Under the pieces are notes generated by a model, which was not told the DNA's origin, ran no database searches, and was given only the letters and a program-made list of their open reading frames with translations. DNA of 64,000 nt from Desertimonas sp963786985 (GTDB lineage Bacteria; Actinomycetota; Acidimicrobiia; Acidimicrobiales; Ilumatobacteraceae), in contig CAWBBL010000036.1 in NCBI GenBank assembly GCA_963786985.1, positions 15,154 to 79,153 on the forward strand, in the 5' to 3' direction. This document shows, piece after piece, positions 25,217 to 34,240 of the stretch. The position numbers and the translations under genes were made by a program. Within the stretch, counting starts at the first letter, position 1; the number at the start of each line of letters is the position of its first letter.

Positions 25217-26497
25217 ATGACTTCGCGACGCTCGATGTCGACACTTGCCGTGCTCGGATTGCTGACCGTTGCCGCTGCGGCGCAAGGAGGCGCCGCTGCC
25301 GCACCGGGGACAACTGAGCCGGCGCCGGCTCCGACCGAATCAGGAGGAACAGAGACCACAGCAGCCACCGCCGAGGCGCCATCAGGGGATCCGATCATCA
25401 TCGGCGCGCTGACGTCGTTGACCGGACCGTTCACGCCGTGGGGCGTGCAGGTGCGCGACGGGATGCAGCTCGCCGTCGACGAGCTCAACGCCGCTGGCGG
25501 TGTCGCCGGCCGGCCACTGGAGTTGCGGGTGGTCGACGACGAGTCGAACCCCGAAGCGGGAGCCAGCGGCATCGAGCGGCTGATCGAGGAGGGCGCCGTG
25601 GCCGTCGGCGGGATCATCTCCAGCGATGTCGGCCTCGCTACGACTCGCGTCGCCGAGGAGCTGGAGACGCCGATGTTCCTGGTGAAGGCCGGATCCGAGG
25701 CGATCCTCACCCAGGACAGCCGTTACACGTTCCGCACGTGCATCCCGTCGGCGCCGATGGTCGCTGATCCGATCGCCCAGTACGTCGAGGAGCAGGGGCT
25801 CACGAGGATCGGAGCCATCGTCGCCGATTACGCCTGGGGACAGGCGTTCCGCGCCGCGCTGGAGGACACCTTCGCCGACGTCGAGGGTGTCGAATTGCAG
25901 ATCGAGGTGGCGCCGGTGCCCGAGCAGGACTTCACGACGTACCTGCGCAACCTCGAAGAGTTCGAACCCGACATCCTCGTGGCCACCGGACATCCGCCGG
26001 GTTCCGGAGCGATCACCGTGCAGTCCGCCGATCTCGGCCTGGACATCCCTGTGACCGGTGCCTACTCGCCGCTCGCCGCCGTGGTCGGTGGGGCGGCAGA
26101 CGCGGCGATCGGTCGGTACTCCGACTTCGACTGCGCCGACTTCGCCAGCGAGGAGTACGCCGACCTCGCCCAGCGCTACTTGGCATTCTCCGACAACACG
26201 TTCATGGAGGACGACGCCGTGGCCGGATACGGAATCGTGCAGATGGTCGCCCAGTCGGTCGAGGCGGTCGGCGACGACCCGGTGGCCATCGCCGAGTACC
26301 TCCACAGCGAGACGTTCGACCTTCCGGCGTACCCGTACGACATGAGCTGGACGGAATGGGGCGAGATGGCCGCCGCCCAACCGGTGTTCTCGGTGATCGG
26401 TCCCGGACCGGCGCCAGAGGGACTCAACGAGGCCGGCGAGTGGTGGCCCGAGACGCTGATCGTGTCCGACCCGCTCGAGCCGTACGTGCCCGGCTGA
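25217..26497 (+). CDS. ABC transporter substrate-binding protein, branched-chain (HAAT) type
   Basis: A 426-residue periplasmic-binding-type protein. The mature region begins PIIIGALTSLTGPFTPWGVQ and contains LAVDELNAAGGVAGRPLELRVVDDESNP, as in LivK-like proteins for amino or aromatic acids. It has an export signal (TLAVLGLLTVAAAAQGGAAAAPG) but no lipobox Cys where relatives usually have one. A flexible TEPAPAPTES-type linker follows. The ATG at 25217 has AAGGGGG four bases upstream. It heads a five-gene importer that leads to the box genes, so an aromatic acid such as benzoate is a plausible ligand by context. Confidence 0.9.
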   Translation: MTSRRSMSTLAVLGLLTVAAAAQGGAAAAPGTTEPAPAPTESGGTETTAATAEAPSGDPIIIGALTSLTGPFTPWGVQVRDGMQLAVDELNAAGGVAGRPLELRVVDDESNPEAGASGIERLIEEGAVAVGGIISSDVGLATTRVAEELETPMFLVKAGSEAILTQDSRYTFRTCIPSAPMVADPIAQYVEEQGLTRIGAIVADYAWGQAFRAALEDTFADVEGVELQIEVAPVPEQDFTTYLRNLEEFEPDILVATGHPPGSGAITVQSADLGLDIPVTGAYSPLAAVVGGAADAAIGRYSDFDCADFASEEYADLAQRYLAFSDNTFMEDDAVAGYGIVQMVAQSVEAVGDDPVAIAEYLHSETFDLPAYPYDMSWTEWGEMAAAQPVFSVIGPGPAPEGLNEAGEWWPETLIVSDPLEPYVPG

Positions 26498-26519
26498 GGT
26501 TCGCACCGACGCCAACGCA

Positions 26520-27264
26520 GTGCCGCTCCTCGAACTGGATGGTGTGCAGAAGCACTTCGGCGGACTGCCCGCTGTCGATGGCGTGAGCCTGCGGGTCGAC
26601 GAGGGCGAGATCCTCGCCCTCGTCGGCCCCAACGGGGCCGGCAAGAGCACGTTGCTGAAGACGATCAGCGGCCTCGAACCAGCGACACGCGGGACCATTT
26701 GGCTGAACGGATCCGAGGTGACGAGGCTGCCCCCGCATCGGGCCCGTCGTGCCGGAATCGCCATGGTCCTGCAGACGCCGCGTCCGTTCGCCGAGATGAC
26801 GGTCCGCGAGAATGTCGTGCTCGGCGCCCTGTTCGGATCGACCGATGGGCGACCCGACGAGGCGACGGCGTTCGAACGGGCTGACGAGGCGCTCGGATTC
26901 GTGCGCCTTGCGGACCGCAGCCGCGACGACGTCGGCACGTTGAACCTCCACGAGCAGCGTTTCCTCGATCTCGCCCGGGCGCTCGCCGGTCGACCGCGAC
27001 TGCTCCTCCTCGACGAGGTGATGGCCGGCTTGAACGACACCGAACTGCAGGCGTCGATCGAGATCGTGCGCACAGCTCGCGACTCGCTCGGCGTCACGGT
27101 CATCTGGGTCGAGCACGTGATGAAGGCGGTGCTCAGTCTCGCCGAACGGATCGTCGTGCTGAATTTCGGACGGCTGCTGGCGGACGGCACGCCGCACGAC
27201 GTGATGCGCGAACCAGCGGTGGTGACGGCGTACCTGGGCGAACGGAAGGGGGTCGGCGGCCACA

Positions 27265-27281
<17 letters not shown>
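26520..27281 (+). CDS. livG: ABC importer ATP-binding protein, LivG-type
   Basis: A 253-residue ATPase. Walker A is GPNGAGKST (residues about 38-46) and Walker B is LLLLDEVMAGL. In place of a canonical signature it has NLHEQRFLDLARAL, an LSGGQ variant that may lower activity. The final WVEHVMKAVLSLAERIVVLNFG is typical of LivG, with the switch His. The GTG start has only a weak ribosome site. It overlaps the next ATPase gene by 17 bp. Confidence 0.9.
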
Positions 27282-27963
<682 letters not shown>

Positions 27964-28033
27964 ACCGCCGGCGGGGCAGCAGCACTGACCGGCGCAGGGC
28001 TCAGACGACCCGCGCGACTGAGCGGGTGGATCG

Positions 28034-28891
28034 ATGAAGGCGGTGATCCTCGACGGGATCGTCCTCGGACTGCAATTCGGATTGCTCGGCCTCGGCCTGA
28101 CCCTCGTGTACGGACTCGGCGGAGTGCTCAACCTCGCCCAGGGACAGATCGCCGTACTCGGGGCGATCGTTGTCGCCCTGCTCGTCGACGATGGCCGCTC
28201 GGCGGGAGTGGCCGTGCTCGTCGGGATCGCCGTGGCCGCGGCCGTGGGGGTCCTCCTCGACCTCACACTGATGCAGCCGGTGTACCGCCAGCGCGGCGAA
28301 CAGCGGGTGCTCCTCGGTCTGCTGTTGATGCTCGGCGTGGCCTTCGTGATCGATGGCCTGCTCGTATGGCGCTACCCGATCGAGTCGCTGAGCCTGCGCA
28401 TCGGCGGAGACCCGATCACGATCCTCGGCGTCCGGATGCGTACCGGCGCGCTGCTGGCGTCGGCGATCGCCCTGACGGCCGGCATCGCCCTGATGGTCTT
28501 CTTCCGCTTCGCGATGATCGGCAAGGCAGTCCGCTCGGTGATCCAGAACGAGGAGGGCGCCAAGCTCTGTGGAATCAACCCGGCGTCGATGCGCACGCTG
28601 ATCTTCGCGCTCAGCGGTGGCCTGGCCGGGCTCGTCGCAGTCACCCGCTCGATGACGTCACCGATCACCGTCACCAGTGGCATCGACTTCACGATCCTCG
28701 CCCTCATCGTCGCCGTCGTCGGCGGGCTCGGCAGCGTGTCGGGAGCGCTCCTCGCCGGCGTGCTGCTCGGCATCGTCAACACGGTCAGCTCGTACTACAT
28801 CGGCTCCTACGTCACGACGATCATGCTGCTGCTCGCCGCCGCGGTCACGATCGTCGTGCGCCCCTCTGGATTGTTGGGCCGACCACGATGA
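28034..28891 (+). CDS. livH: ABC importer permease, LivH-type
   Basis: A 285-residue membrane protein with about eight helices. Family motifs include GLTLVYGLGGVLNLAQGQIAVLGAI at the start, VIQNEEGAKLCGINPASMRTLIFALSGGLAG in the ATPase-coupling loop, and a C-terminal IVAVVGGLGSVSGALLAGVLLGIVNTV. It forms the membrane channel with the LivM-type gene, whose ATG overlaps its stop (ATGA). A 70-bp gap after the ATPase gene shows no clear signal. Confidence 0.93.
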   Translation: MKAVILDGIVLGLQFGLLGLGLTLVYGLGGVLNLAQGQIAVLGAIVVALLVDDGRSAGVAVLVGIAVAAAVGVLLDLTLMQPVYRQRGEQRVLLGLLLMLGVAFVIDGLLVWRYPIESLSLRIGGDPITILGVRMRTGALLASAIALTAGIALMVFFRFAMIGKAVRSVIQNEEGAKLCGINPASMRTLIFALSGGLAGLVAVTRSMTSPITVTSGIDFTILALIVAVVGGLGSVSGALLAGVLLGIVNTVSSYYIGSYVTTIMLLLAAAVTIVVRPSGLLGRPR

Positions 28892-29868
28892 TGGTGGCCA
28901 CGGAGGCGGTGGGCCGGACCCGAGCTCCGATCCTGCGTGCGTACGCCCCGATCGTGGTCACAGGGATCCTGCTGGCGCTCGTGCCGTTGCGCTACAGCGA
29001 CTCGCGGACGATGATGGGCGTCGTCATCGGCGGCATGTTGTTCGCCGCCTACGCCATCGCCTTCAACGTCATCTTCGGCAGCACCGGTCAGTTGTTCCTG
29101 TGCGTCGGCGCACTGGCCGGGCTGGGCGGCTACACCTCGGCGATCCTCAGCGATCGCGTCGGGATCCCGATGGTCGTGAGCATGGCCCTTGCCGGAGCCG
29201 GCGCGGCGGTGATCGGTGGGGCGCTCAGTTGGATTGCGGTGAGCCGGTCGTTGGACGTGATCTTCACCGGCATCGTCACGCTGACGTTCTCCCTGGCGTT
29301 CGACAACCTGCTGCTCGGCCGCCGCGACCTCACCGGCGGTGAGACCGGTTTGGTCGTCGACGCCGGGTCGGACACGTGGCTCGGCAGGCAGGTCGCGCCG
29401 TACTACGCCCTGCTCGCCCTCGTGCTCGTCTACCTGGTGATCTACCGTCTGTTGCAGCGCTCGCACGTCGGCTGGGCGTTCCGCGCCCTGCGCGTCGACG
29501 AGGTTTCCGCCGAGCTCGCCGGCGTCGACGTCAAGCGGTATCGGGTGCTGGCCGGGGTCATCGGATCGGCGATGCTCGGCGTGGCCGGCGCGGTGTACGC
29601 CCACAGCGAGGGGTTCATCGCCCCGTCCACCTTCGCCTTCGGGCAGGTCGACGTTCGGGTCCTCGTGATGCTGGCGTTCGGCGGGATCGGCAGCCTGCTC
29701 GGACCGATCGTCGGGGCAGTCACGTTCACCGCCCTCGACGAGTGGCTCGTGTCGTTCAACGAGCTGCGTCTGGTCATCTACGGCGTCGTGATCATCGTGC
29801 TGTTCCTCGGCTTCCAGCGCGGCGTCGTGCCGACCGTGCAGTCGTTCCTCGCCCGCCGCCGACGGTGA
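28888..29868 (+). CDS. livM: ABC importer permease, LivM-type
   Basis: A 326-residue membrane protein starting with tandem Met codons at the stop of livH. It shows the LivM segments GSTGQLFLCVGALAGLGGYTSAIL, GWAFRALRVDEVSAELAGVDVKRYRVLAG (coupling loop) and LVMLAFGGIGSLLGPIVGA. The frame is open upstream, but that part is a shadow of livH. The order SBP-G-F-H-M differs from the common H-M-G-F order. It is followed by a dispersed palindrome and then the box region. Confidence 0.92.
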   Translation: MMVATEAVGRTRAPILRAYAPIVVTGILLALVPLRYSDSRTMMGVVIGGMLFAAYAIAFNVIFGSTGQLFLCVGALAGLGGYTSAILSDRVGIPMVVSMALAGAGAAVIGGALSWIAVSRSLDVIFTGIVTLTFSLAFDNLLLGRRDLTGGETGLVVDAGSDTWLGRQVAPYYALLALVLVYLVIYRLLQRSHVGWAFRALRVDEVSAELAGVDVKRYRVLAGVIGSAMLGVAGAVYAHSEGFIAPSTFAFGQVDVRVLVMLAFGGIGSLLGPIVGAVTFTALDEWLVSFNELRLVIYGVVIIVLFLGFQRGVVPTVQSFLARRRR

Positions 29869-29899
29869 CGGTGACGGTGACCTGACCGCGCTCCTCCAT

Positions 29900-29970
29900 C
29901 TGGGGAAGATCCGTGTCAAGTCGGCTTGTGGGGAAGATTCGTGTCAGCCCCTGACACGAATCTTCCCCAG
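29900..29970. repeat. Dispersed palindromic repeat, GGGGAAGATTCGTG family, copy 3
   Basis: Perfect inverted repeat with 18-bp arms (GGGGAAGATTCGTGTCAG at 29930-29947 and its complement at 29951-29968) and a CCC loop. A diverged direct half-site CTGGGGAAGATCCGTGTCA (29900-29918) precedes it. A 12-bp unit GGTCGGTCAGTC repeated twice follows at 29973-29996 and covers the stop codon of the next gene. It lies between convergent genes and could double as a terminator. Confidence 0.85.
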
Positions 29971-29990
29971 ATGGTCGGTCAGTCGGTCGG

Positions 29991-30899
29991 TCAGTCGGGT
30001 GGGTCGTGGCGGGCGGCGTGGGCGCGCACGTCGGCGGCGACGAACGCCGGATCCTGGAACGGTCCGAGGTGGCCGAGCTCGGGTCGCCGGATCAGCTCGG
30101 CGGTGGGCAGTGCCCCAACCAATCCGGGGCCGAGCCGCGCCGGGTTCGGGCCCTCCTCGTCGTGGCCGACGACGACGGTCACCGGACTTCGGACGTCCGT
30201 GACACTCGAGACGTGCAGCTTGGTCTCCGACTCGAACGTCTTGGCCTCGTCGTCGGGGAGACACGCCAGGCGGACCGATCCGTCGGGGAGATCGACGAAG
30301 CCGTCGGCGACGTAGGCCTTGAGCACGTCGGCACGCATCGTGTTCAGCGGCGGACGGCTGGCGTACCGCGCCAACGCCTCGTCGCGTGACGGAAACGTCG
30401 ACCGGCGCCCGCGGGCCAGCTCGGCCATGTAGTTCGAGCCGATTGGTGCGAAGTCGTCCGGAAGCACGATCGGCTCGAACAGGAACAGGCTGCGGAACGT
30501 CCCGGGACGGCGTTCCTCGGCGAGCAGGAGGGCGGCCCCGCCCATCGAGTGACCGAAGCCGGCGATCGGCGGATCGAGGCGCCCGACGACGGCGAGCACG
30601 TCCTCGGCCATCCGATCCCAACCGAAGTCGTCGCCCCGGACGGGACGTGCTGACCGGCCGTGGCCGCGGAAGTCGAGGGCGACGATGCGGAAGCGATCAA
30701 CGAGCTCGGCGCCGAGCGGTCGGTACATCGTGGCGCAGAAGCCGGTGGCATGGGCCACGAGCAGGGTCTCTCCGGCGCCCCCGAACTCGTAGACGGCGAT
30801 CTCCGTGCCGTCGGCGCTGGTGACCGCCCACGACGGCGGCGTCGATGACACGGTAGTGAGGTCCGGCTCGATCGGCGAGGTTCTAGCAGACGTCGACAT
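29991..30899 (-). CDS. Alpha/beta hydrolase
   Basis: A 302-residue alpha/beta-hydrolase fold protein. The nucleophile elbow is GHSMGG, the oxyanion-side segment VAHATGFCATMYRPL, and the late catalytic His is in LGHLGPFQDP. The family includes esterases, epoxide hydrolases and C-C bond hydrolases, so the reaction cannot be named. It lies between the importer operon and boxC, on the opposite strand. Its ATG is only 17 bp from the boxC start. A start 16 codons downstream (GTG) is possible and would leave more promoter space. Confidence 0.87.
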   Translation of the reverse strand: MSTSARTSPIEPDLTTVSSTPPSWAVTSADGTEIAVYEFGGAGETLLVAHATGFCATMYRPLGAELVDRFRIVALDFRGHGRSARPVRGDDFGWDRMAEDVLAVVGRLDPPIAGFGHSMGGAALLLAEERRPGTFRSLFLFEPIVLPDDFAPIGSNYMAELARGRRSTFPSRDEALARYASRPPLNTMRADVLKAYVADGFVDLPDGSVRLACLPDDEAKTFESETKLHVSSVTDVRSPVTVVVGHDEEGPNPARLGPGLVGALPTAELIRRPELGHLGPFQDPAFVAADVRAHAARHDPPD

Positions 30900-30916
30900 C
30901 GCGGCAGAATGATCGC

Positions 30917-32590
30917 GTGCCGATCAGCTTTCGCACGGAGCCGTCCGCCTACCGGCACTGGCGCCTCGAGTTCGACGGGCCGGTGGCGACACTTTCGATG
31001 GCCGTCACACCCGACGCCGGGCTCGGCGACGACTACGAGCTGAAGCTCAACTCCTACGATCTGGCCGTCGACATCGAGCTGTACGACGCCGTGCAGCGAT
31101 TGCGGTTCGAGCACCCCGAGGTCAAGGCGGTGGTGCTGACCGGCGGTGTGGCCACGGGTCCGGGCGGTGCCCGGGAGTCACGAATGTTCTGCGCCGGGGC
31201 GAACATCCAGATGCTGGCGGGCTCCTCGCACGGCCACAAGGTCAACTTCTGCAAGTTCACCAACGAGACCCGTAACGCGATCGAGGACGCCACCGCCCAT
31301 TCCGGCCAGACGTGGATCGCCGCGGTCAACGGTACGGCGGCCGGCGGCGGCTACGAGCTGGCCCTCGCATGCGACGAAATCGTCCTCGTCGACGATCGGT
31401 CCTCGGCCGTCTCGCTGCCCGAAGTGCCGCTGCTCGCCGTGCTCCCCGGCACCGGCGGTCTCACCCGCCTGGTCGACAAGCGCCATGTCCGCCGCGACCT
31501 CGCCGACGTGTTCGCCACGCGGGCTGAAGGGGTGAAGGGCCAGCAGGCCGTCGACTGGGGACTCGTCGACGCGATTGCTCCGCGCAGCTCGTTCGACGAC
31601 CTGGTCCACGCCCGAGCGCTCGCCCGAGCAAGCGAGTCGGACCGACCTGCCGACGCCGCTGGAGTCGCCCTCCCACCGCTGCGACCCGAGATGGAGGCAG
31701 ACGGGTTGCGCTACGACCACGTGAGCGTCGCCATCGATCGGAGCCTCGGCGCCGCCCGAATCACTGTCCACGGCCCGGCAGCACCACAGCCGTCGACACC
31801 CGACGAGTTGACCACCTCCGGCGCCGCGGCCTGGCTGCTCGCCGCCGCCCGCCAACTCGACGACGTGGTCCTCCACCTCCGGTTCAACGAACCCGAGGTA
31901 GGTACGTGGATCGTGCGCACCGAGGGCGACGCCGAGACGGTGATCACCGCCGAAGCGGTGCTCTCCAGCGACCACTGGCTGGCCCGGGAGATCCACCTGT
32001 ACTGGGCCCGCACGCTCAAGCGCCTCGACCTCTCGGCCCGCACCCTGATCGCCCTCATCGAGCCGGGGAGCTGCTTCGCCGGGACGCTCGCCGAGCTGGC
32101 CCTGGCCGCCGACCGCACCCTGATCCTCGACGGCACCTGGGAGGACTCCGAACTGCCAGCGGCGACGATGCGCCTGACCGCCGCCAACGATGGCTGGTAT
32201 CCGATGTCCAACGGACTGTCACGTCTCGAGACCCGTTTCTGGGGACAGCCCGACAAGCTGCACGACGTTCGCCAGGTGATCGGCAAGGACCTTCTCGCCG
32301 CTGAGGCGTTCGACGCCGGCGTCGTGACGTTCGCCGTCGACGAGCTCGACTGGGACGATGAGGTCCGTCTGCTGCTGGAGGAGCGGGCGAGCTTCTCCCC
32401 CGACGCGCTCACCGCGATGGAGGCCAACTTGCGCTTCGCCGGCCCGGAGACGACGGAGACGAAGATCTTCGCCCGCCTCACGGCGTGGCAGAACTGGATC
32501 TTCCAACGACCCAACGCCGTCGGGCCGGAAGGTGCCCTGCGCCGCTACGGCACCGGTGCTCGACCGACGTACGACCGAACGAGGGTGTAG
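30917..32590 (+). CDS. boxC: Benzoyl-CoA-dihydrodiol lyase (2,3-epoxybenzoyl-CoA dihydrolase) BoxC
   Basis: A 557-residue crotonase-fold enzyme that opens the ring of 2,3-epoxybenzoyl-CoA hydrolytically to 3,4-dehydroadipyl-CoA semialdehyde and formate. The start FRTEPSAYRHWRLEF, the oxyanion-loop segments RMFCAGANIQML and AAVNGTAAGGGYELALACDEIVLVDDRSSAVSLPEVPL and the length match the BoxC family closely. The GTG at 30917 fits the family start. It is followed by a dispersed leader repeat and boxB, the usual partner. BoxA, the reductase of the pathway, is not in the window. Confidence 0.93.
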   Translation: MPISFRTEPSAYRHWRLEFDGPVATLSMAVTPDAGLGDDYELKLNSYDLAVDIELYDAVQRLRFEHPEVKAVVLTGGVATGPGGARESRMFCAGANIQMLAGSSHGHKVNFCKFTNETRNAIEDATAHSGQTWIAAVNGTAAGGGYELALACDEIVLVDDRSSAVSLPEVPLLAVLPGTGGLTRLVDKRHVRRDLADVFATRAEGVKGQQAVDWGLVDAIAPRSSFDDLVHARALARASESDRPADAAGVALPPLRPEMEADGLRYDHVSVAIDRSLGAARITVHGPAAPQPSTPDELTTSGAAAWLLAAARQLDDVVLHLRFNEPEVGTWIVRTEGDAETVITAEAVLSSDHWLAREIHLYWARTLKRLDLSARTLIALIEPGSCFAGTLAELALAADRTLILDGTWEDSELPAATMRLTAANDGWYPMSNGLSRLETRFWGQPDKLHDVRQVIGKDLLAAEAFDAGVVTFAVDELDWDDEVRLLLEERASFSPDALTAMEANLRFAGPETTETKIFARLTAWQNWIFQRPNAVGPEGALRRYGTGARPTYDRTRV

Positions 32591-32616
32591 ATGAGTCACT
32601 GGACAACCCCGTACCA

Positions 32617-32685
32617 ATGCGAGCGACGAGGCGCCAGCCGAGGAGCGGACAGCAACGGCCTGCGTGGCCGGGGAACGCAATCATG
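32617..32685 (+). repeat. Start-codon leader repeat, copy 1 (upstream of boxB)
   Basis: A unit of about 65 bp beginning ATGCGAGCGACG, continuing with a GAGG core, then AACGGCCTGCGTGGCCGGGG and AACGCA, ending at the boxB ATG. The 3' part has a CGGCC/GGCCG mini-hairpin and a GGGGA Shine-Dalgarno-like stretch 8 bases before the start codon. Related copies are at 34111-34170, 34176-34240 and 55997-56059. Confidence 0.8.
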
Positions 32686-34092
32686 AGCGCGATCGACATC
32701 GATGCCAAGATCCCCAACAACGTCGACCTCGCCGGCGACCGCCGCCTGCAGCGGGCCCTGGAATCGTGGCAGCCCAAGTTCATCGAGTGGTGGAAGCAAC
32801 TCGGTCCGGTGGACTTCCAGCACAGCCCGGTCTACCTGCGCACGGCGATCGACGTCGGCCAGCAAGGCTGGGCGAACTTCGACTACGTCGAGATGCCCGA
32901 CTACCGGTGGGGGATCTTCCTTGCCGAGGCGGAGGCCGACCGCACGATCGCCTTCGGCGACCATCTCGGTGAACCGGTGTGGCAGGACGTCCCCGGCGAG
33001 CACCGCGCCGACCTACGCCGCTTGGTCGTCGTGCAGGGTGACACCGAGCCGGCATCGGTGGAGCAGCAACGGCACCTGTGCACGACGGCGCCGAGCCTGT
33101 ACGACCTGCGCAACCTGTTCCAAGTCAACGTCGAGGAAGGCCGCCATCTGTGGGCCATGGTCTACTTGTTGCACCGCTACTTCGGGCGCGACGGGCGTGA
33201 CGAAGCCGACGAGATGCTCGAACGGCACTCCGGCGACGCCGACAACCCGCGCATCCTCGGGGCGTTCAACGAGCCGACACCGGACTGGCTGTCGTTCTTC
33301 ATGTTCACCTACTTCACCGATCGCGACGGCAAGTTCCAGCTCGCCTCACTGCGCGAGTCGGGATTCGACCCGCTCTCGCGCACGTGCGACTTCATGCTCA
33401 AGGAAGAAGCCCACCACATGTTCGTCGGCGCCACCGGCGTCGGGCGCGTCGTCGAGCGGACGGTGCAGCTGATCAAGGAGCACGACACCGGCGATGTTCG
33501 TCAGTTCGGCGGCATCGACGTGCCGACGCTGCAGCGCTACCTCAACTTCCACTGCAGCGTGTCGCTCGACTTGTTCGGGGCCGAGACGTCGACCAATGCC
33601 GCCAACTACTTCGCCGCCGGCCTCAAGGGCCGCTTCCACGAGGAGCAGCGCGACGACGACCATCGCCTCCACGAGTCACTCACGACGGTGCCCCACGCCA
33701 CCGATGACGGGATCGGCGAACGGGAAGCACCAGCGCTGACAGCCCTCAACGAGACGCTGCGCGACGACTTCATCGCCGACTGCCGCAAGGGCGTCGATCG
33801 GTGGAACCGCACGTTGGGCGAAGTCGGTGAGCGGCTCGTGCTCCCGCACGTCGGTTTCAACCGCAGCGTCGGGACGTTCGGCGGACGCCGGGTGAGCCCA
33901 GCGGGCGATCTCGTCACCGACGACGAGTGGCAGGCCGGCGTTGCGGAGTGGCTGCCGACACCCGACGACCGGGCATTCGTCGAGTCGCTGATGATCGGCG
34001 TGACCGAACCCGGCAAGATGGCCGGCTGGGTGGCGCCACCGTCGTCGGGGATCCATGCCCGACCGGTCGACTTCGAGTACGTCAAGGTCTGA
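32683..34092 (+). CDS. boxB: Benzoyl-CoA 2,3-epoxidase, diiron subunit BoxB
   Basis: A 469-residue non-heme diiron oxygenase that inserts oxygen into the ring of benzoyl-CoA. The start MSAIDIDAKIPNNVDLAGDRRLQRALESW is the BoxB start, and the diiron ligand motifs appear as VEEGRHLWAM and KEEAHHMFVG. Length is normal. The frame is open for 66 more codons upstream, through the leader repeat and the end of boxC, but homology starts at the ATG at 32683. It works with BoxA (not seen here) as reductase, after benzoate-CoA ligase and before BoxC. Confidence 0.95.
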   Translation: MSAIDIDAKIPNNVDLAGDRRLQRALESWQPKFIEWWKQLGPVDFQHSPVYLRTAIDVGQQGWANFDYVEMPDYRWGIFLAEAEADRTIAFGDHLGEPVWQDVPGEHRADLRRLVVVQGDTEPASVEQQRHLCTTAPSLYDLRNLFQVNVEEGRHLWAMVYLLHRYFGRDGRDEADEMLERHSGDADNPRILGAFNEPTPDWLSFFMFTYFTDRDGKFQLASLRESGFDPLSRTCDFMLKEEAHHMFVGATGVGRVVERTVQLIKEHDTGDVRQFGGIDVPTLQRYLNFHCSVSLDLFGAETSTNAANYFAAGLKGRFHEEQRDDDHRLHESLTTVPHATDDGIGEREAPALTALNETLRDDFIADCRKGVDRWNRTLGEVGERLVLPHVGFNRSVGTFGGRRVSPAGDLVTDDEWQAGVAEWLPTPDDRAFVESLMIGVTEPGKMAGWVAPPSSGIHARPVDFEYVKV

Positions 34093-34110
34093 TCGATGGA
34101 AGTGCGCGTG

Positions 34111-34170
34111 GAGCGACCGAGCGCCAGCGAGGAAGCGCCGAACGGCCTGCGTGGCCGGGGAACGCAATGA
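34111..34170 (+). repeat. Start-codon leader repeat, copy 2
   Basis: Begins GAGCGACCGAGCGCCAGCG and ends GTGGCCGGGGAACGCAATGA, 19 bp after the boxB stop. Its own ATG (34167) opens a 24-codon frame that runs through copy 3 and ends at the ligase start. Confidence 0.8.
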
Positions 34171-34175
34171 GCGCG

Positions 34176-34240
34176 CTGCGAGCGACCGAGCGCCAGCGAG
34201 GAAGCGGCCAAGAACGGCCGGCGTGGCCGGGGAACGCATG
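34176..34240 (+). repeat. Start-codon leader repeat, copy 3 (upstream of the benzoate-CoA ligase)
   Basis: A tandem copy directly after copy 2, starting CTGCGAGCGACCGAGCGCC and ending GTGGCCGGGGAACGCATG, where the last ATG is the ligase start codon. A GGGGA stretch lies 5 bases before it. Between boxB and the ligase gene this repeat supplies the entire leader. Confidence 0.8.

Noticed and set aside
32485..32682. A longer BoxB with 66 extra N-terminal residues
   Set aside because: The open frame runs through boxC and the leader repeat. Homology to BoxB begins exactly at the ATG at 32683.
34055..34237. A longer benzoate-CoA ligase with 61 extra residues
   Set aside because: The extension is the translated repeat (RAPARKR units). 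The ligase domain starts at the ATG at 34238.
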